DNA of 64,000 bases from JBBEAM01 sp942491105. GTDB taxonomy: Bacteria > Pseudomonadota > Alphaproteobacteria > Kiloniellales > DSM-21159. The stretch lies in contig CALNZX010000008.1 of the NCBI GenBank assembly GCA_942491105.1, forward strand, positions 248,001 to 312,000, written 5' to 3'. Position 1 is the first letter of the stretch. Every line of letters starts with the position of its first letter. The position numbers and the translations under genes were made by a program. The notes under the pieces are model-generated. The model searched no databases. It was not told the origin of the DNA and saw only the letters and a program-made list of their open reading frames with translations. Below are positions 52,547 to 60,666 of the stretch, in pieces.

Positions 52547-53164
52547 CTACCGTCGCACCCAGGACAGAACCTTGCCGCGATCGTAGTTATCGCGCTCCAG
52601 GGCCAGGAAGCTCGCAATTTTATCGATTTGAGGCTCCGGAGCGGCACGCAGCTCCTCGAAGGAGATCGTCAGATAGCCGCGTTGCAGGCTCAGCAGATCG
52701 CCAAACAACCGGCCGTAGATGACTTTCGCGCCCGCAATGCCCAGATAGGGCTGCCAGGCCCGGCGCTTGCGCGTGTTCTCGATATCCGCCAAGCGGCGCG
52801 TGACCACGAGAAATTCCGGATTCCAGGCGGCGCAGACCTCGGGCAGAAAGAAGGCCAGATGCGGCAATTTAATCGCCAAGCCGCGCCAGCCGCCCTGCCG
52901 CGCCTTGTCCTCTTCCACGCGGGCCCATTCGGCGAGGCTGGCCTTCAGCGCCTCGCGATCGAGGCCCGGCTTGTAGGTAAGCTCAGCCTCTTCCATGCAG
53001 GGCAGCACGATGTCGCGCAGGGCGTTGGGCTCGTAGGAAATTGGCGTGCGCTCGTCATAGGTGATCCAGTGGGACGGCGCCGTGTAATAGCCCATCCGTT
53101 CCAGGATACCCGCCATGGCACTGGTGCCGCTGGCCCAGGCACCGAGGATTACGACCTTCTGCAT
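52547..53164 (-). CDS. Sulfotransferase-like P-loop protein
   Basis: This 205-residue protein has an N-terminal 'VVILGAWASGTSAMAGIL' loop, like the 5'-phosphosulfate-binding loop of sulfotransferases, and a 'FLVVTRRLADIENTRKRR' segment, like the 3'-phosphate-binding site (Arg near 124). It lacks other recognisable catalytic features and is short for the family, so true sulfotransferase activity is uncertain. It follows the bufferin-type operon by 90 bases on the same strand. A link to copper-peptide maturation is only possible by position. Confidence 0.7.
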   Translation of the reverse strand: MQKVVILGAWASGTSAMAGILERMGYYTAPSHWITYDERTPISYEPNALRDIVLPCMEEAELTYKPGLDREALKASLAEWARVEEDKARQGGWRGLAIKLPHLAFFLPEVCAAWNPEFLVVTRRLADIENTRKRRAWQPYLGIAGAKVIYGRLFGDLLSLQRGYLTISFEELRAAPEPQIDKIASFLALERDNYDRGKVLSWVRR

Positions 53165-53254
53165 GGCTATAGCGCATAAATACTTCGCGCCGCGAAGGCA
53201 AGCCGCTCCAAGGCTTCAGGCGGGAAATAGCGCGATTTTGCGGCCCCGTAGCCG

Positions 53255-53749
53255 CTAGCCGCGGCCGATCTTACGCAGCAGCAGCTGATCCAGGCTGAGT
53301 TTTCCGGGCCCGCAGACGATCAGAACGGCAAACAGCAGCATCCAATAGTAATGCGACGGATTGGCGATGCCGTTCTCGATACCCTCGGGCGTGGCCCCGA
53401 CAACCCATTGGATGACCATGGTCATAATCAGCAGACCCAGCGCCGAGAAGCGGCCCAGCAAGCCGATCGCCAGGAGCACCGCGAGCCCGAGTTCGCCAGC
53501 CGTGGTAACCGGCGCGGCCAAGGAGGCCGGCAGGAAGGGGACCGGATGGATGTTGGAGAAGAGGAAGTCCTGACTGCCCCAGTTGACGATGCGCGACCAA
53601 CCCGCGTCGAAAAAGATCTTCGCCATCCACAAGCGCGCAAGCAGCAGAACAAGCGTCCGCCCATGCGTGTCGAGCTGCGCGCGCAGGGACAGAGCGGCGG
53701 CAAGGAAGCCGTCGCGCGGCAGTTCGCTGTAAGCGTCGTATTGGGACAT
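53255..53749 (-). CDS. bufD: DoxX-family membrane protein (BufD-like)
   Basis: This 164-residue protein has four likely membrane helices and the DoxX features 'LARLWMAKIFFDAGWSRI' near 40 and 'GELGLAVLLAIGLLGRFSAL' near 85-104. I start at the ATG read from 53749 because GAGGA lies 8 bases upstream; an ATG three codons earlier is too close to that site. It is the fourth gene of a DUF2282-DUF692-DUF2063-DoxX series, the gene order of bufferin operons (bufABCD). Its exact role in them is not settled as far as I know. Confidence 0.85.
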   Translation of the reverse strand: MSQYDAYSELPRDGFLAAALSLRAQLDTHGRTLVLLLARLWMAKIFFDAGWSRIVNWGSQDFLFSNIHPVPFLPASLAAPVTTAGELGLAVLLAIGLLGRFSALGLLIMTMVIQWVVGATPEGIENGIANPSHYYWMLLFAVLIVCGPGKLSLDQLLLRKIGRG

Positions 53750-53778
53750 GGTTGTCATCCTCTAGCGTTCTTTTTTGG

Positions 53779-54534
53779 CTAAGCCAGATGTCCGGGCTGC
53801 GCGAAGGTCGCGCGCGTCAAATGATCCGCCAGAGCCGCCTGCAGATCGAAGGCGGGCTCTTCCGCGAAGGCGGCTTCCGCCGCTTCGTCGAGGCTGGCGC
53901 CGGCGGCGAAAGCCATGACCAGGGCCGCATCTCCCGCCGTTGCCGTGCGCTGCAGGATCGCCCCGTCACCGCTTCGGGTGACCAGAACGTTTTGCGCGCC
54001 GACGGCGACTCCTGGAGCGAGCTTGTCGGCTTGCCAGAGGCGGAAAATCGCGTAGTCGCTCTCGACCAGGCGGGTCGCGGGATGTAGCGGCAGCCGCAAC
54101 CCGCCGAAGCTTTCCGGCGGCATGCCCTGCAGGCTCCGCGCGGTCAGGACAGGCGAGTCGGCGGCGAACAGCGCCTCGTTGCGCGCCCATTCGAGGCGGG
54201 CGAGGTCGGCGAGAAAGACATCGTCCCTGGTATGCTTGAAGACGCCCAGGAAGTCCGCCATGTCCCCGCCATAGCTCAACAGCTGAGGCCGCCGCGGCGG
54301 GTGCGCGGCGATGTAGGCGCGCGCCAGCAGACGGAAATTGTCCGCGCCCAGCAGCCTTTGCAAGGCCGGATAGGCCGCGGCCAGGACGCCGGCGAGCGAG
54401 CCGAAGGTATTGTTGCGATACACGGAAAGCCGTTGCGCGGCGGGAAGGCCGCCTGCCTCGATGGCAGCAGCGGCCTCGGCGTCTTCCCCCTGCAGAACGG
54501 CGCGGCGAAACGCGCTCTGCATCTCAGCCAGCAT
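53779..54534 (-). CDS. bufC: DUF2063 family partner protein (BufC-like)
   Basis: This 251-residue protein matches the DUF2063 'putative DNA-binding' family: 'QRLSVYRNNTFGSLAGVLAA' near residues 34-53, and 'YPALQRLLGADNFRLLARAY' near 55-74. In bufferin and related RiPP systems such proteins partner the DUF692 oxidase and recruit the precursor peptide rather than bind DNA. The ATG at 54534 overlaps the DUF692 stop by 11 bases; the frame extends further upstream but only as a shadow of that gene. Confidence 0.88.
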   Translation of the reverse strand: MLAEMQSAFRRAVLQGEDAEAAAAIEAGGLPAAQRLSVYRNNTFGSLAGVLAAAYPALQRLLGADNFRLLARAYIAAHPPRRPQLLSYGGDMADFLGVFKHTRDDVFLADLARLEWARNEALFAADSPVLTARSLQGMPPESFGGLRLPLHPATRLVESDYAIFRLWQADKLAPGVAVGAQNVLVTRSGDGAILQRTATAGDAALVMAFAAGASLDEAAEAAFAEEPAFDLQAALADHLTRATFAQPGHLA

Positions 54535-55429
54535 GGCGCCGGCTTTCTGAGTCGTGGCGATCGAGCGCCATCTGCGCCAAACCCGCTTCCTCCAGCAGAA
54601 CCTCGAGGGAGGGGATGGCGGTATCCCACTCCACCAGCACCGGCACGGGGCCGCACTGCGCCAAAGCCATTTCGAGCAGATGCCAGACCGGCGGCGGAAC
54701 GCGGCTGCCATGATCGTCGATCAGCAGGCGCTGGCCTTCGAGCTCGGTCACCGCGTGGCCGGCGATATGGATCTCGCCCACGGCTCCGGCGGGCAGGGCC
54801 GCGATATAGGCCTCGGCGTCGAGACCGTGGTTTTCGGCCGTCACGTAGACGTTGTTCACGTCGAGCAGGAGGCCGCAGCCACTGCGCTCGACAGCTTCGG
54901 AAATGAACTCGGATTCGCTCATCTCGGAGGCCGAGAATGTCAAATAGGTCGAGGGATTCTCGATGAGAATGCGCCGTCCGAAGACCTCCTGCGCATGCTC
55001 GATATTGCGGCAGAGGACGGCCAACGCCTCCTGGGTATAGGGCAGCGGCAGCAGATCGTTCAGATAGGCCCCCTGGTTCACGGACCAGGAAACATGCTCG
55101 GAGATCAAGCCGGGCTGGATGACTTCGAACAGGGCCGTCAGACGCGCCAGGTGATCTTCGTCCAGACCCTCGGCGGAGCCCAGCGAAAGGCCGACGCCAT
55201 GGCAGGAAACAGGGTAGTTCTCGCGAATGCGCTGCAAGGCTTGGCGGCGCGGCCCGCCTGCGCCGAGAAAGTTTTCGGAATGCACTTCGAGCCAGGACAC
55301 CGCGGGGCGGCCCGAAAGAAAGTCCGGCAGATGCGGATGACGCAGCCCGATCCCCGCGGCAGCGGGGATCGGGGTGACAGCCCGCGTGGCTGCGATTTCA
55401 CTCGCGACCAAGTCTTTTGGGGATGCCAT
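54524..55429 (-). CDS. bufB: DUF692 multinuclear iron oxidase (BufB-like)
   Basis: This 301-residue TIM-barrel enzyme belongs to DUF692, like MbnB and TglH, which use iron centres to rework cysteine in peptides. Likely ligands are seen in 'WLEVHSENFLG', 'CHGVGLSLGS', 'ENPSTYLTF', 'LDVNNVYVTAENHG', 'EIHIAGH' and 'IDDHGSRVP'. In bufferin systems it converts precursor cysteines to thiooxazoles with its DUF2063 partner. The start at 55429 has AAGG 8 bases upstream. It follows the precursor gene by 38 bases. Confidence 0.92.
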   Translation of the reverse strand: MASPKDLVASEIAATRAVTPIPAAAGIGLRHPHLPDFLSGRPAVSWLEVHSENFLGAGGPRRQALQRIRENYPVSCHGVGLSLGSAEGLDEDHLARLTALFEVIQPGLISEHVSWSVNQGAYLNDLLPLPYTQEALAVLCRNIEHAQEVFGRRILIENPSTYLTFSASEMSESEFISEAVERSGCGLLLDVNNVYVTAENHGLDAEAYIAALPAGAVGEIHIAGHAVTELEGQRLLIDDHGSRVPPPVWHLLEMALAQCGPVPVLVEWDTAIPSLEVLLEEAGLAQMALDRHDSESRRHAG

Positions 55430-55467
55430 CTGCGCCTTCCAGCTATCGTCCGAAAAGAAGCCTTGCC

Positions 55468-55767
55468 TTAGCTGGACTTCATCTCGTTCATGCCCTCGAA
55501 AGGCTCGGTCTTGCCCTTGGCTTCCGCGCAGGCAGCTTCTGAATCGACGGCCTTCCAATCGCCGCCGTCGAAATCGGCCGTCGACTGGCCGGCACAGGAA
55601 TGGGTGCCGGCGGCGTTGGCGCAGTCATTCTCGCCAGCCTTGGAAATGCCATAGCACTTCACGCCATCGGCGGCCTCGGCAAGAGGCGCGACGGTCAGAC
55701 CGCCGAGCGCAACGGCGCTGGCCAGGGCGAAAGCAGCGGTGGTGGCACTGAGTTTCTTCTCGAACAT
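55468..55767 (-). CDS. bufA: Bufferin-type copper-binding peptide precursor (DUF2282, BufA1-like)
   Basis: This 99-residue protein has a Sec signal peptide (residues 1-32, ending 'APLAEA') and a mature part of about 67 residues with exactly four cysteines: Cys38 (KCYG), Cys49 (NDCA), Cys58 (HSCAG) and Cys80. This is the BufA1 pattern of the recently described bufferins, whose central cysteines are modified and bind copper in the periplasm. AGGAG lies 9 bases before the ATG. It is the first gene of an operon with DUF692, DUF2063 and DoxX genes. No clear sigma-70 or ECF-type promoter could be read in the 145 bases upstream. Confidence 0.9.
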   Translation of the reverse strand: MFEKKLSATTAAFALASAVALGGLTVAPLAEAADGVKCYGISKAGENDCANAAGTHSCAGQSTADFDGGDWKAVDSEAACAEAKGKTEPFEGMNEMKSS

Positions 55768-55912
55768 CTGGGGGTTCTCCTCTCAAGTATGAATCCGCGC
55801 GACCAGATTGGCCGCACGCATTGAAGGTGCGCTCGGCCCCAGCCGGAGGCGAATCACGTCCAATCACAAAGATGTGGATGTTTAGAGAGCGCTCGGACAG
55901 CCGATCGCCGAG

Positions 55913-57082
55913 CTAGATGATGGGTATCTCCGGCGGCGCGCGGCGGGTCAGGTAGCGCGCTCCGTCCTCCCCGATCACCAGGTTTTCCTCATGCACCATG
56001 ACCTTGCCCGGCGCGAAGGACATTCCCGGTTCTAGCGTCAGCACCATGCCCGGCCGCAGCGGCGTCTCGTCGCCCAGGCGGTTCGATGGCCACTCGGTCA
56101 GCTGCATGCCGAGGCCGTGGCCCATGCGGCCCACGTCGTTGCCTTCGGGCGCACCGCCGTGCCGCAGAACCTCGCGCATCGCCCGGTAGACCTCGGCGCA
56201 GGTCGCGCCCGGGCGCGCCGCCGCGAAACCGGCGTCGGTCGCGTCGTACAACAGGCGATACGCATCGCGAACCCGGGCGGATGCGCGCCCGAAGGCGTAG
56301 TTGCGGTCGAAGTCGCAGAAGTAGCCGTCGTAGAGCGCGCCGGTATCGAGAATCAGTACATCCCCTGCGGCCGCCGGGCGCTCGCCCGGCGGCGAGATGA
56401 TGTCGCCATAACCGCCCGGCCCAGCGCCGCCGACCAGATAGGCCACATCGTCGGCGCCGCGCTCCAGGCAGGCGATCTTGAAACGGCGGAAGATCTCGAT
56501 CTCGCTCATGCCCTCGGCAAGCAGCTCCGGGAGATCCTCGAAAACGCCGGAAACCAGACCGCAGATATGCGCGATCTTGGCGATCTCCGCCGCCGACTTG
56601 ACCATCCTGAGGTCGCGCAGGATCGCGCTGGCGTCGAGGACCTCGGCAGCGGGCAGCAAGCTCAGCAGCTTGCGGTAGTCCGCCTGCGGCATCCGCAGGT
56701 GTGTCTCCGGCCCCTCGGCCATGCCGATACGCGGCTTGGCGCCCGCTACCTCGCGCAGCGTGTCGGCCAGCAGCGATACCCCCTCGTCCTCGGGCTGCGG
56801 CGAGGACCAGGTGCGAATGTCGTCAAGCCAGGTGCGGCGCATGCAGGCGGCGCCAATGTTCGGGATCACCGCCAGCGGCTTTCCGGCGGCGGGAACGATC
56901 GCGAACCAGGGCCGCGTCGGACTCTGCCAGAACTGGGTCAGGTAACCGGTAAAGTAGCGCACCTCGGGCTCGGTGGTTAGCAGCAGGGCCGTCAGCCCTG
57001 CCTCCGCCATCATCGCCTGGGCCTTGGCCGTGCGGGCCTGGAACTCGGCATCGGCGAATCCGCGCGGCGGCGCTTCAGACAT
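55913..57082 (-). CDS. M24-family Xaa-Pro peptidase-like protein
   Basis: This 389-residue protein has the pita-bread metallopeptidase fold. Metal ligands are visible in order: Asp in 'LILDTGALYDG', Asp in 'FCDFDRNYAFG', His in 'GRMGHGLGMQL', Glu in 'LTLEPGMSF' and Glu in 'MVHEENLVI'. The N-terminal half is the creatinase/prolidase-like domain. It might be a dipeptidase, or a creatinase-like hydrolase of a small amide. It stands alone, divergent from the TauD-type gene. Confidence 0.9.
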   Translation of the reverse strand: MSEAPPRGFADAEFQARTAKAQAMMAEAGLTALLLTTEPEVRYFTGYLTQFWQSPTRPWFAIVPAAGKPLAVIPNIGAACMRRTWLDDIRTWSSPQPEDEGVSLLADTLREVAGAKPRIGMAEGPETHLRMPQADYRKLLSLLPAAEVLDASAILRDLRMVKSAAEIAKIAHICGLVSGVFEDLPELLAEGMSEIEIFRRFKIACLERGADDVAYLVGGAGPGGYGDIISPPGERPAAAGDVLILDTGALYDGYFCDFDRNYAFGRASARVRDAYRLLYDATDAGFAAARPGATCAEVYRAMREVLRHGGAPEGNDVGRMGHGLGMQLTEWPSNRLGDETPLRPGMVLTLEPGMSFAPGKVMVHEENLVIGEDGARYLTRRAPPEIPII

Positions 57083-57200
57083 GACCTAGACCCAGCATCG
57101 GCGATTCCCTTCCGACAGGCCGCGCAGAGGCAGCAAAAAATCAGCTTGGCATCGCGGGGCGGGAATTTCGAGGCTAAGCTGCGTCATCGAAGGAGGAGCC

Positions 57201-58046
57201 ATGCAGATTACCCCCGTAACCGGCAACATCGGCGCGCGCATTACCAGTCTGGATCTGTCCCAGCCGCTTTCCGAAGATGCCGCCGAGGCGCTGCGCGGCG
57301 CGCTCGACAGCTACCTGGTTCTTTTCCTGCCCGGCCAGCAGCTCGACCGGCAAAGGCAAAAGGAGATCACCGAGATATTCGGGCCGCTCTGCAAGCTGCC
57401 CTATGTCGAGCCGATGCCGGAAGACGACTACGTCATCGCCGTGCTGAAGGAGGCCGACGAGATCAACGTCGGCGTGTTCGGTGGCGACTGGCACTCCGAC
57501 TTTTCCTTTCTCGAAAAGCCGCCCGCCGGGTCCCTGCTGCATGCCAAGGAACTGCCACCCTATGGCGGCGACACCCTCTGGGCCAATCAAGTGCGCGCCT
57601 ATGAAACCCTGCCCGACGATCTGCGCGGCTTGGTCGAGGGCAAGCGGGCCGTACACCTGGGCGCGCCCTATGGGATCAAGCACGCGCCCCCGGAAGAAAC
57701 CCGCTCCGGCCGCTCGATCAAGATGTCGCGCGGCGATCCGAGCGCCGACGTGGAGCGCTTCCATCCCGCGGTCCGCCGGCATCCGCGCTCGGGCAAACGG
57801 GCGCTGTTTCTCAATCCGATTTACACCACCCGCTTCGAGGACCTGTCCGTCGAGGAAAGCGCGCCGCATCTACAGCGGCTGTATGCCCATATGACCCGGC
57901 CGGAGTTCGCCTGCCGCCATAGCTGGAGGCCCGGCGACCTGGTGATCTGGGACAACCGCACCACGCTGCATTACGCGGTCAACGACTACGACGGCTATCG
58001 CCGGCTGCTGACCCGCACGACCTTTGCCGGCGAGCGGCCGGTCTAG
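57201..58046 (+). CDS. TauD/TfdA-family 2-oxoglutarate dioxygenase
   Basis: This 281-residue Fe(II)/2-oxoglutarate oxygenase has the facial triad His-x-Asp in 'GDWHSDFSF' (residues ~95-103) and the distal His in 'NRTTLHYAVNDY' near 255. 'RPGDLVIWDNR' is the conserved segment before it, and the following Arg ('YRRLLTRTTF') should bind 2-oxoglutarate. It begins 'MQITPVTGNIGARI', typical of taurine and alkylsulfonate dioxygenases. No sulfonate transporter is near, so the substrate is open. A GGAGGAG-like site (AAGGAGGAG) precedes the ATG. Confidence 0.9.
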   Translation: MQITPVTGNIGARITSLDLSQPLSEDAAEALRGALDSYLVLFLPGQQLDRQRQKEITEIFGPLCKLPYVEPMPEDDYVIAVLKEADEINVGVFGGDWHSDFSFLEKPPAGSLLHAKELPPYGGDTLWANQVRAYETLPDDLRGLVEGKRAVHLGAPYGIKHAPPEETRSGRSIKMSRGDPSADVERFHPAVRRHPRSGKRALFLNPIYTTRFEDLSVEESAPHLQRLYAHMTRPEFACRHSWRPGDLVIWDNRTTLHYAVNDYDGYRRLLTRTTFAGERPV

Positions 58047-58053
58047 GGAACCG

Positions 58054-59178
58054 CTAGGACTTGCGGCTGCGCTCCGGCGGGAACGTCAGCGTGACCGTCG
58101 TGCCGACATCCGGCGTGCTGTCGATCTCCAGGGTGCCGCCATGCAGGGCGATCAAATCGCGAGTCAGGGGCAGCCCGAGTCCGGCGCCATGGTGGGTGCG
58201 GGCGTGGGAGTTATCGACCTGGGAAAAGCGCGCCAGGGCATAGGGGATCTCCGCCTCGGTCATGCCCACGCCGGTGTCGCTGACCGCGATGGAGATTCCA
58301 CCGAGAGGCTTTTCACGGGCGGTGACGGTTACGCTGCCGCCCGATGGCGTGAAACTCACCGCATTGGTCAAGAGGTTCAGCAGCATCTGTTTGACCGCGC
58401 GCGGATCGCAGTAGAGCCACGGCAGATCCGCGGGAACGTCGCAGCGCAGCGTAATCTCCGCGCTCTTGGCGCGCGTTTCGATCAGCTGCTGAGCGCTGCG
58501 CGCGCAGCTGGCGACGTCGATGCGCTGCTCGTTCAAGTCATAACCGCCAGCCTCGATCCTGGAGACATCGAGGATATCGTTGATCAGCGCCAGCAGATGC
58601 GCGCCGCTTTCGTTGATCGACTTGGCGTAGCCGACGTACTCCGGTTTTCCCGCGGGTCCCATCATCTCGTTCGCGATCATCTCCGAAAAACCGATCACGG
58701 CATTGAGGGGGGTGCGCAATTCGTGGCTCATGTTCGCCAGAAACTGCGTCTTCGCGTGATTTGCGGCATGGGCCTCATCCCTCGCCACGCGCAGCTCCCG
58801 CAAGGTTTTCGCCTGGGTTTCACGCTCCTGCGTCAGGATGCTGTTGCTGGTTTCCAGCGCGGCGCGCGTGTGCTCCGCTTTCTTGATGACGTAGACGAGA
58901 AAACCGGCGAGCGGCGTGGCCGTGAACAGCGCGACGATGAAGGTCACGACGATAACGGGCACCCCGCTCACGCCATAGAGCGTGCCCCAGATCGGCACCG
59001 AGAGCGCCGTCGCAAGAAGTATCGCCGCCACGACGATACCGCTGAGCAATTGAATGAAGCTTCGCCGGACGCTGAAGCCATAGGCCCATTCCAGCAATCC
59101 CTGAAGGCGGCGCGCCGAAGCTGCGGGCGGCGAGCTGGATAGCCCCGTGTCGATGGTCGAGCGCTCAGGTAAGCTCAT
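58054..59178 (-). CDS. Membrane histidine kinase without PAS domain
   Basis: This 374-residue kinase has two membrane segments (~45-67 and 74-97) with almost no periplasmic loop, a short coiled coil (~100-140), HisKA with His152 in 'NMSHELRTPLNAVIGF', and a HATPase domain ('NLLTNAVSFTPSGG', 'DTGVGM', 'GAGLGLPLTRDL'). Length and layout suggest sensing within the membrane. No receiver domain or response regulator is adjacent. It lies next to a second kinase on the same strand with 89 bases between, so they may act together. Confidence 0.9.
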   Translation of the reverse strand: MSLPERSTIDTGLSSSPPAASARRLQGLLEWAYGFSVRRSFIQLLSGIVVAAILLATALSVPIWGTLYGVSGVPVIVVTFIVALFTATPLAGFLVYVIKKAEHTRAALETSNSILTQERETQAKTLRELRVARDEAHAANHAKTQFLANMSHELRTPLNAVIGFSEMIANEMMGPAGKPEYVGYAKSINESGAHLLALINDILDVSRIEAGGYDLNEQRIDVASCARSAQQLIETRAKSAEITLRCDVPADLPWLYCDPRAVKQMLLNLLTNAVSFTPSGGSVTVTAREKPLGGISIAVSDTGVGMTEAEIPYALARFSQVDNSHARTHHGAGLGLPLTRDLIALHGGTLEIDSTPDVGTTVTLTFPPERSRKS

Positions 59179-59267
59179 GGGTACACATCGTTCACTGTCT
59201 GCCTTGTTGCTGTAAGGCTCTCCTTACAAAGCGTTCGTTGGTAAAACGTCTCCCCTTTGCCGCGGCA

Positions 59268-60491
59268 TCACTGCCCCGCCTCGCGGGAGAGCTCGGCGTA
59301 ACGCTCAGGCTGCGGGTCTTCGCGCAGCGCCCTTTCCGGCGGAAAAGTAATGATAACGGTCGTGCCCTGCCCCGGATCGCTCTGTATTTCGAGAGTGCCG
59401 CCGTGCAGCGCCATCAAGGATGTACAGATCGGCAAGCCGAGCCCGGTCCCTTCGTGGGCACGTCGATAGCTCTCGGCGACCTGCCCGAAAGGCTGCAGCA
59501 CGTGTTCCAGCTCCTCCGCCGCGATCCCGATACCGCTATCGGCGACCCTGATTTGACAGGAGCCCCGCGAATCGAACCCCGCCGAGAGGCGAACCTCGCC
59601 GTGCTCCGGAGTGAACTTCACCGCGTTGGACAAGAGATTGAGCATTATCTGCTTCAGGTAGCGCGGATCGGCCTTTAGCCGGGGCAGGCTTCCCGGCACC
59701 GCGAGACGCAAGTGCACATCGAGGCGTTCCGCCCTGGGCCGTACAAGCGACAGACAGTCCTCCAAGACCGCGCGTACATCGACGGCGGCTTCCTGCAACT
59801 GTACCTGCCCGGCCTCGATCTTCGAGAGATCGAGCACATCGTTGATCAGCTCCAGCAGCAGCTTGCCGGCGCGGTGGATCATCTCGGCATAGTCCTGGCA
59901 TTTCTCCGGCTGGCTCGCGGCGAAGCCTTGCTGGGCGATCAGCTCGGAAAAGCCAAGGATCGAGTTCAACGGCGTGCGCAGTTCGTGACTCATGTTGGCC
60001 AGGAATTCGGACTTGGCTTGATTGGCGACCTCGGCCTGGCGCTTGGCTTCGGCCATCTCCGCCTCGGCCTTCTTCAGCTCGGTGATGTCGCTCTGGATGC
60101 TGACGAAGCCGCCTTCCGAGGTGCGGCGGTCCGTGGTGTTGAGCCAGCGGCCATCCTTGAGCCGCACGACGAAAGAACCTTCCAGCCGGCGCCGGTACTC
60201 GGCCTTGCGCGCGAGATAGGCTTCTCCGTCGCCCTGCTCGTCGCCCGTGACCACGTTGCCGCGCGCGACATCGATCTTGCCGAGTTCCTTGTAGTGGACA
60301 CCCGGTCTGGCCTCTTCGTCGGTGTAACCGTAGAGATCGCGGAAATTTTGATTGCAGGCGATCAGGCGCCCATCGGCGCCGTACAGCACAAAGGCTTCGC
60401 TGATCGCGGCCAAGGCATCGCGCAGGCGCGCCTCGGAAAGCGCGAGGGCTTGCTGTGTCGCCTCGTAATTTATCAGATCCCGCGCCTTCAC
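59268..60491 (-). CDS. Cytoplasmic PAS histidine kinase
   Basis: This 407-residue kinase has no membrane segment. One PAS domain (~20-140, 'FVLYGADGRLIACNQNFRDL') is followed by HisKA with His169 ('NMSHELRTPLNSILGF') and a HATPase domain ('NLLSNAVKFTPEHG', 'DSGIGIA', 'GTGLGLPICTSL'). The PAS may bind a cofactor or small ligand; none can be named. It is the first of two adjacent kinase genes, both without a response regulator. Confidence 0.9.
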   Translation of the reverse strand: MKARDLINYEATQQALALSEARLRDALAAISEAFVLYGADGRLIACNQNFRDLYGYTDEEARPGVHYKELGKIDVARGNVVTGDEQGDGEAYLARKAEYRRRLEGSFVVRLKDGRWLNTTDRRTSEGGFVSIQSDITELKKAEAEMAEAKRQAEVANQAKSEFLANMSHELRTPLNSILGFSELIAQQGFAASQPEKCQDYAEMIHRAGKLLLELINDVLDLSKIEAGQVQLQEAAVDVRAVLEDCLSLVRPRAERLDVHLRLAVPGSLPRLKADPRYLKQIMLNLLSNAVKFTPEHGEVRLSAGFDSRGSCQIRVADSGIGIAAEELEHVLQPFGQVAESYRRAHEGTGLGLPICTSLMALHGGTLEIQSDPGQGTTVIITFPPERALREDPQPERYAELSREAGQ

Positions 60492-60666
60492 CCTTGCCCA
60501 CCTCCGGTCGGAATCAAGCAGACCGCCCGCCTGCCCGAGCTTTCACAGCTCGCTGGCGAGATCGGGTGTAGCATCGCTTTGGTTAACACTCTGCAAACTT
60601 GCAGAAAATGACGCCGGTTTCCGCCCGGTGCAGGGACGCTAGGAACCAGCCTAGCCCTGCTCCGGC

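Noticed and set aside
54535..54711. An upstream extension of the DUF2063 (bufC) gene
   Set aside because: It is an out-of-frame reading of the DUF692 gene with Trp/Arg/Cys-rich sequence.
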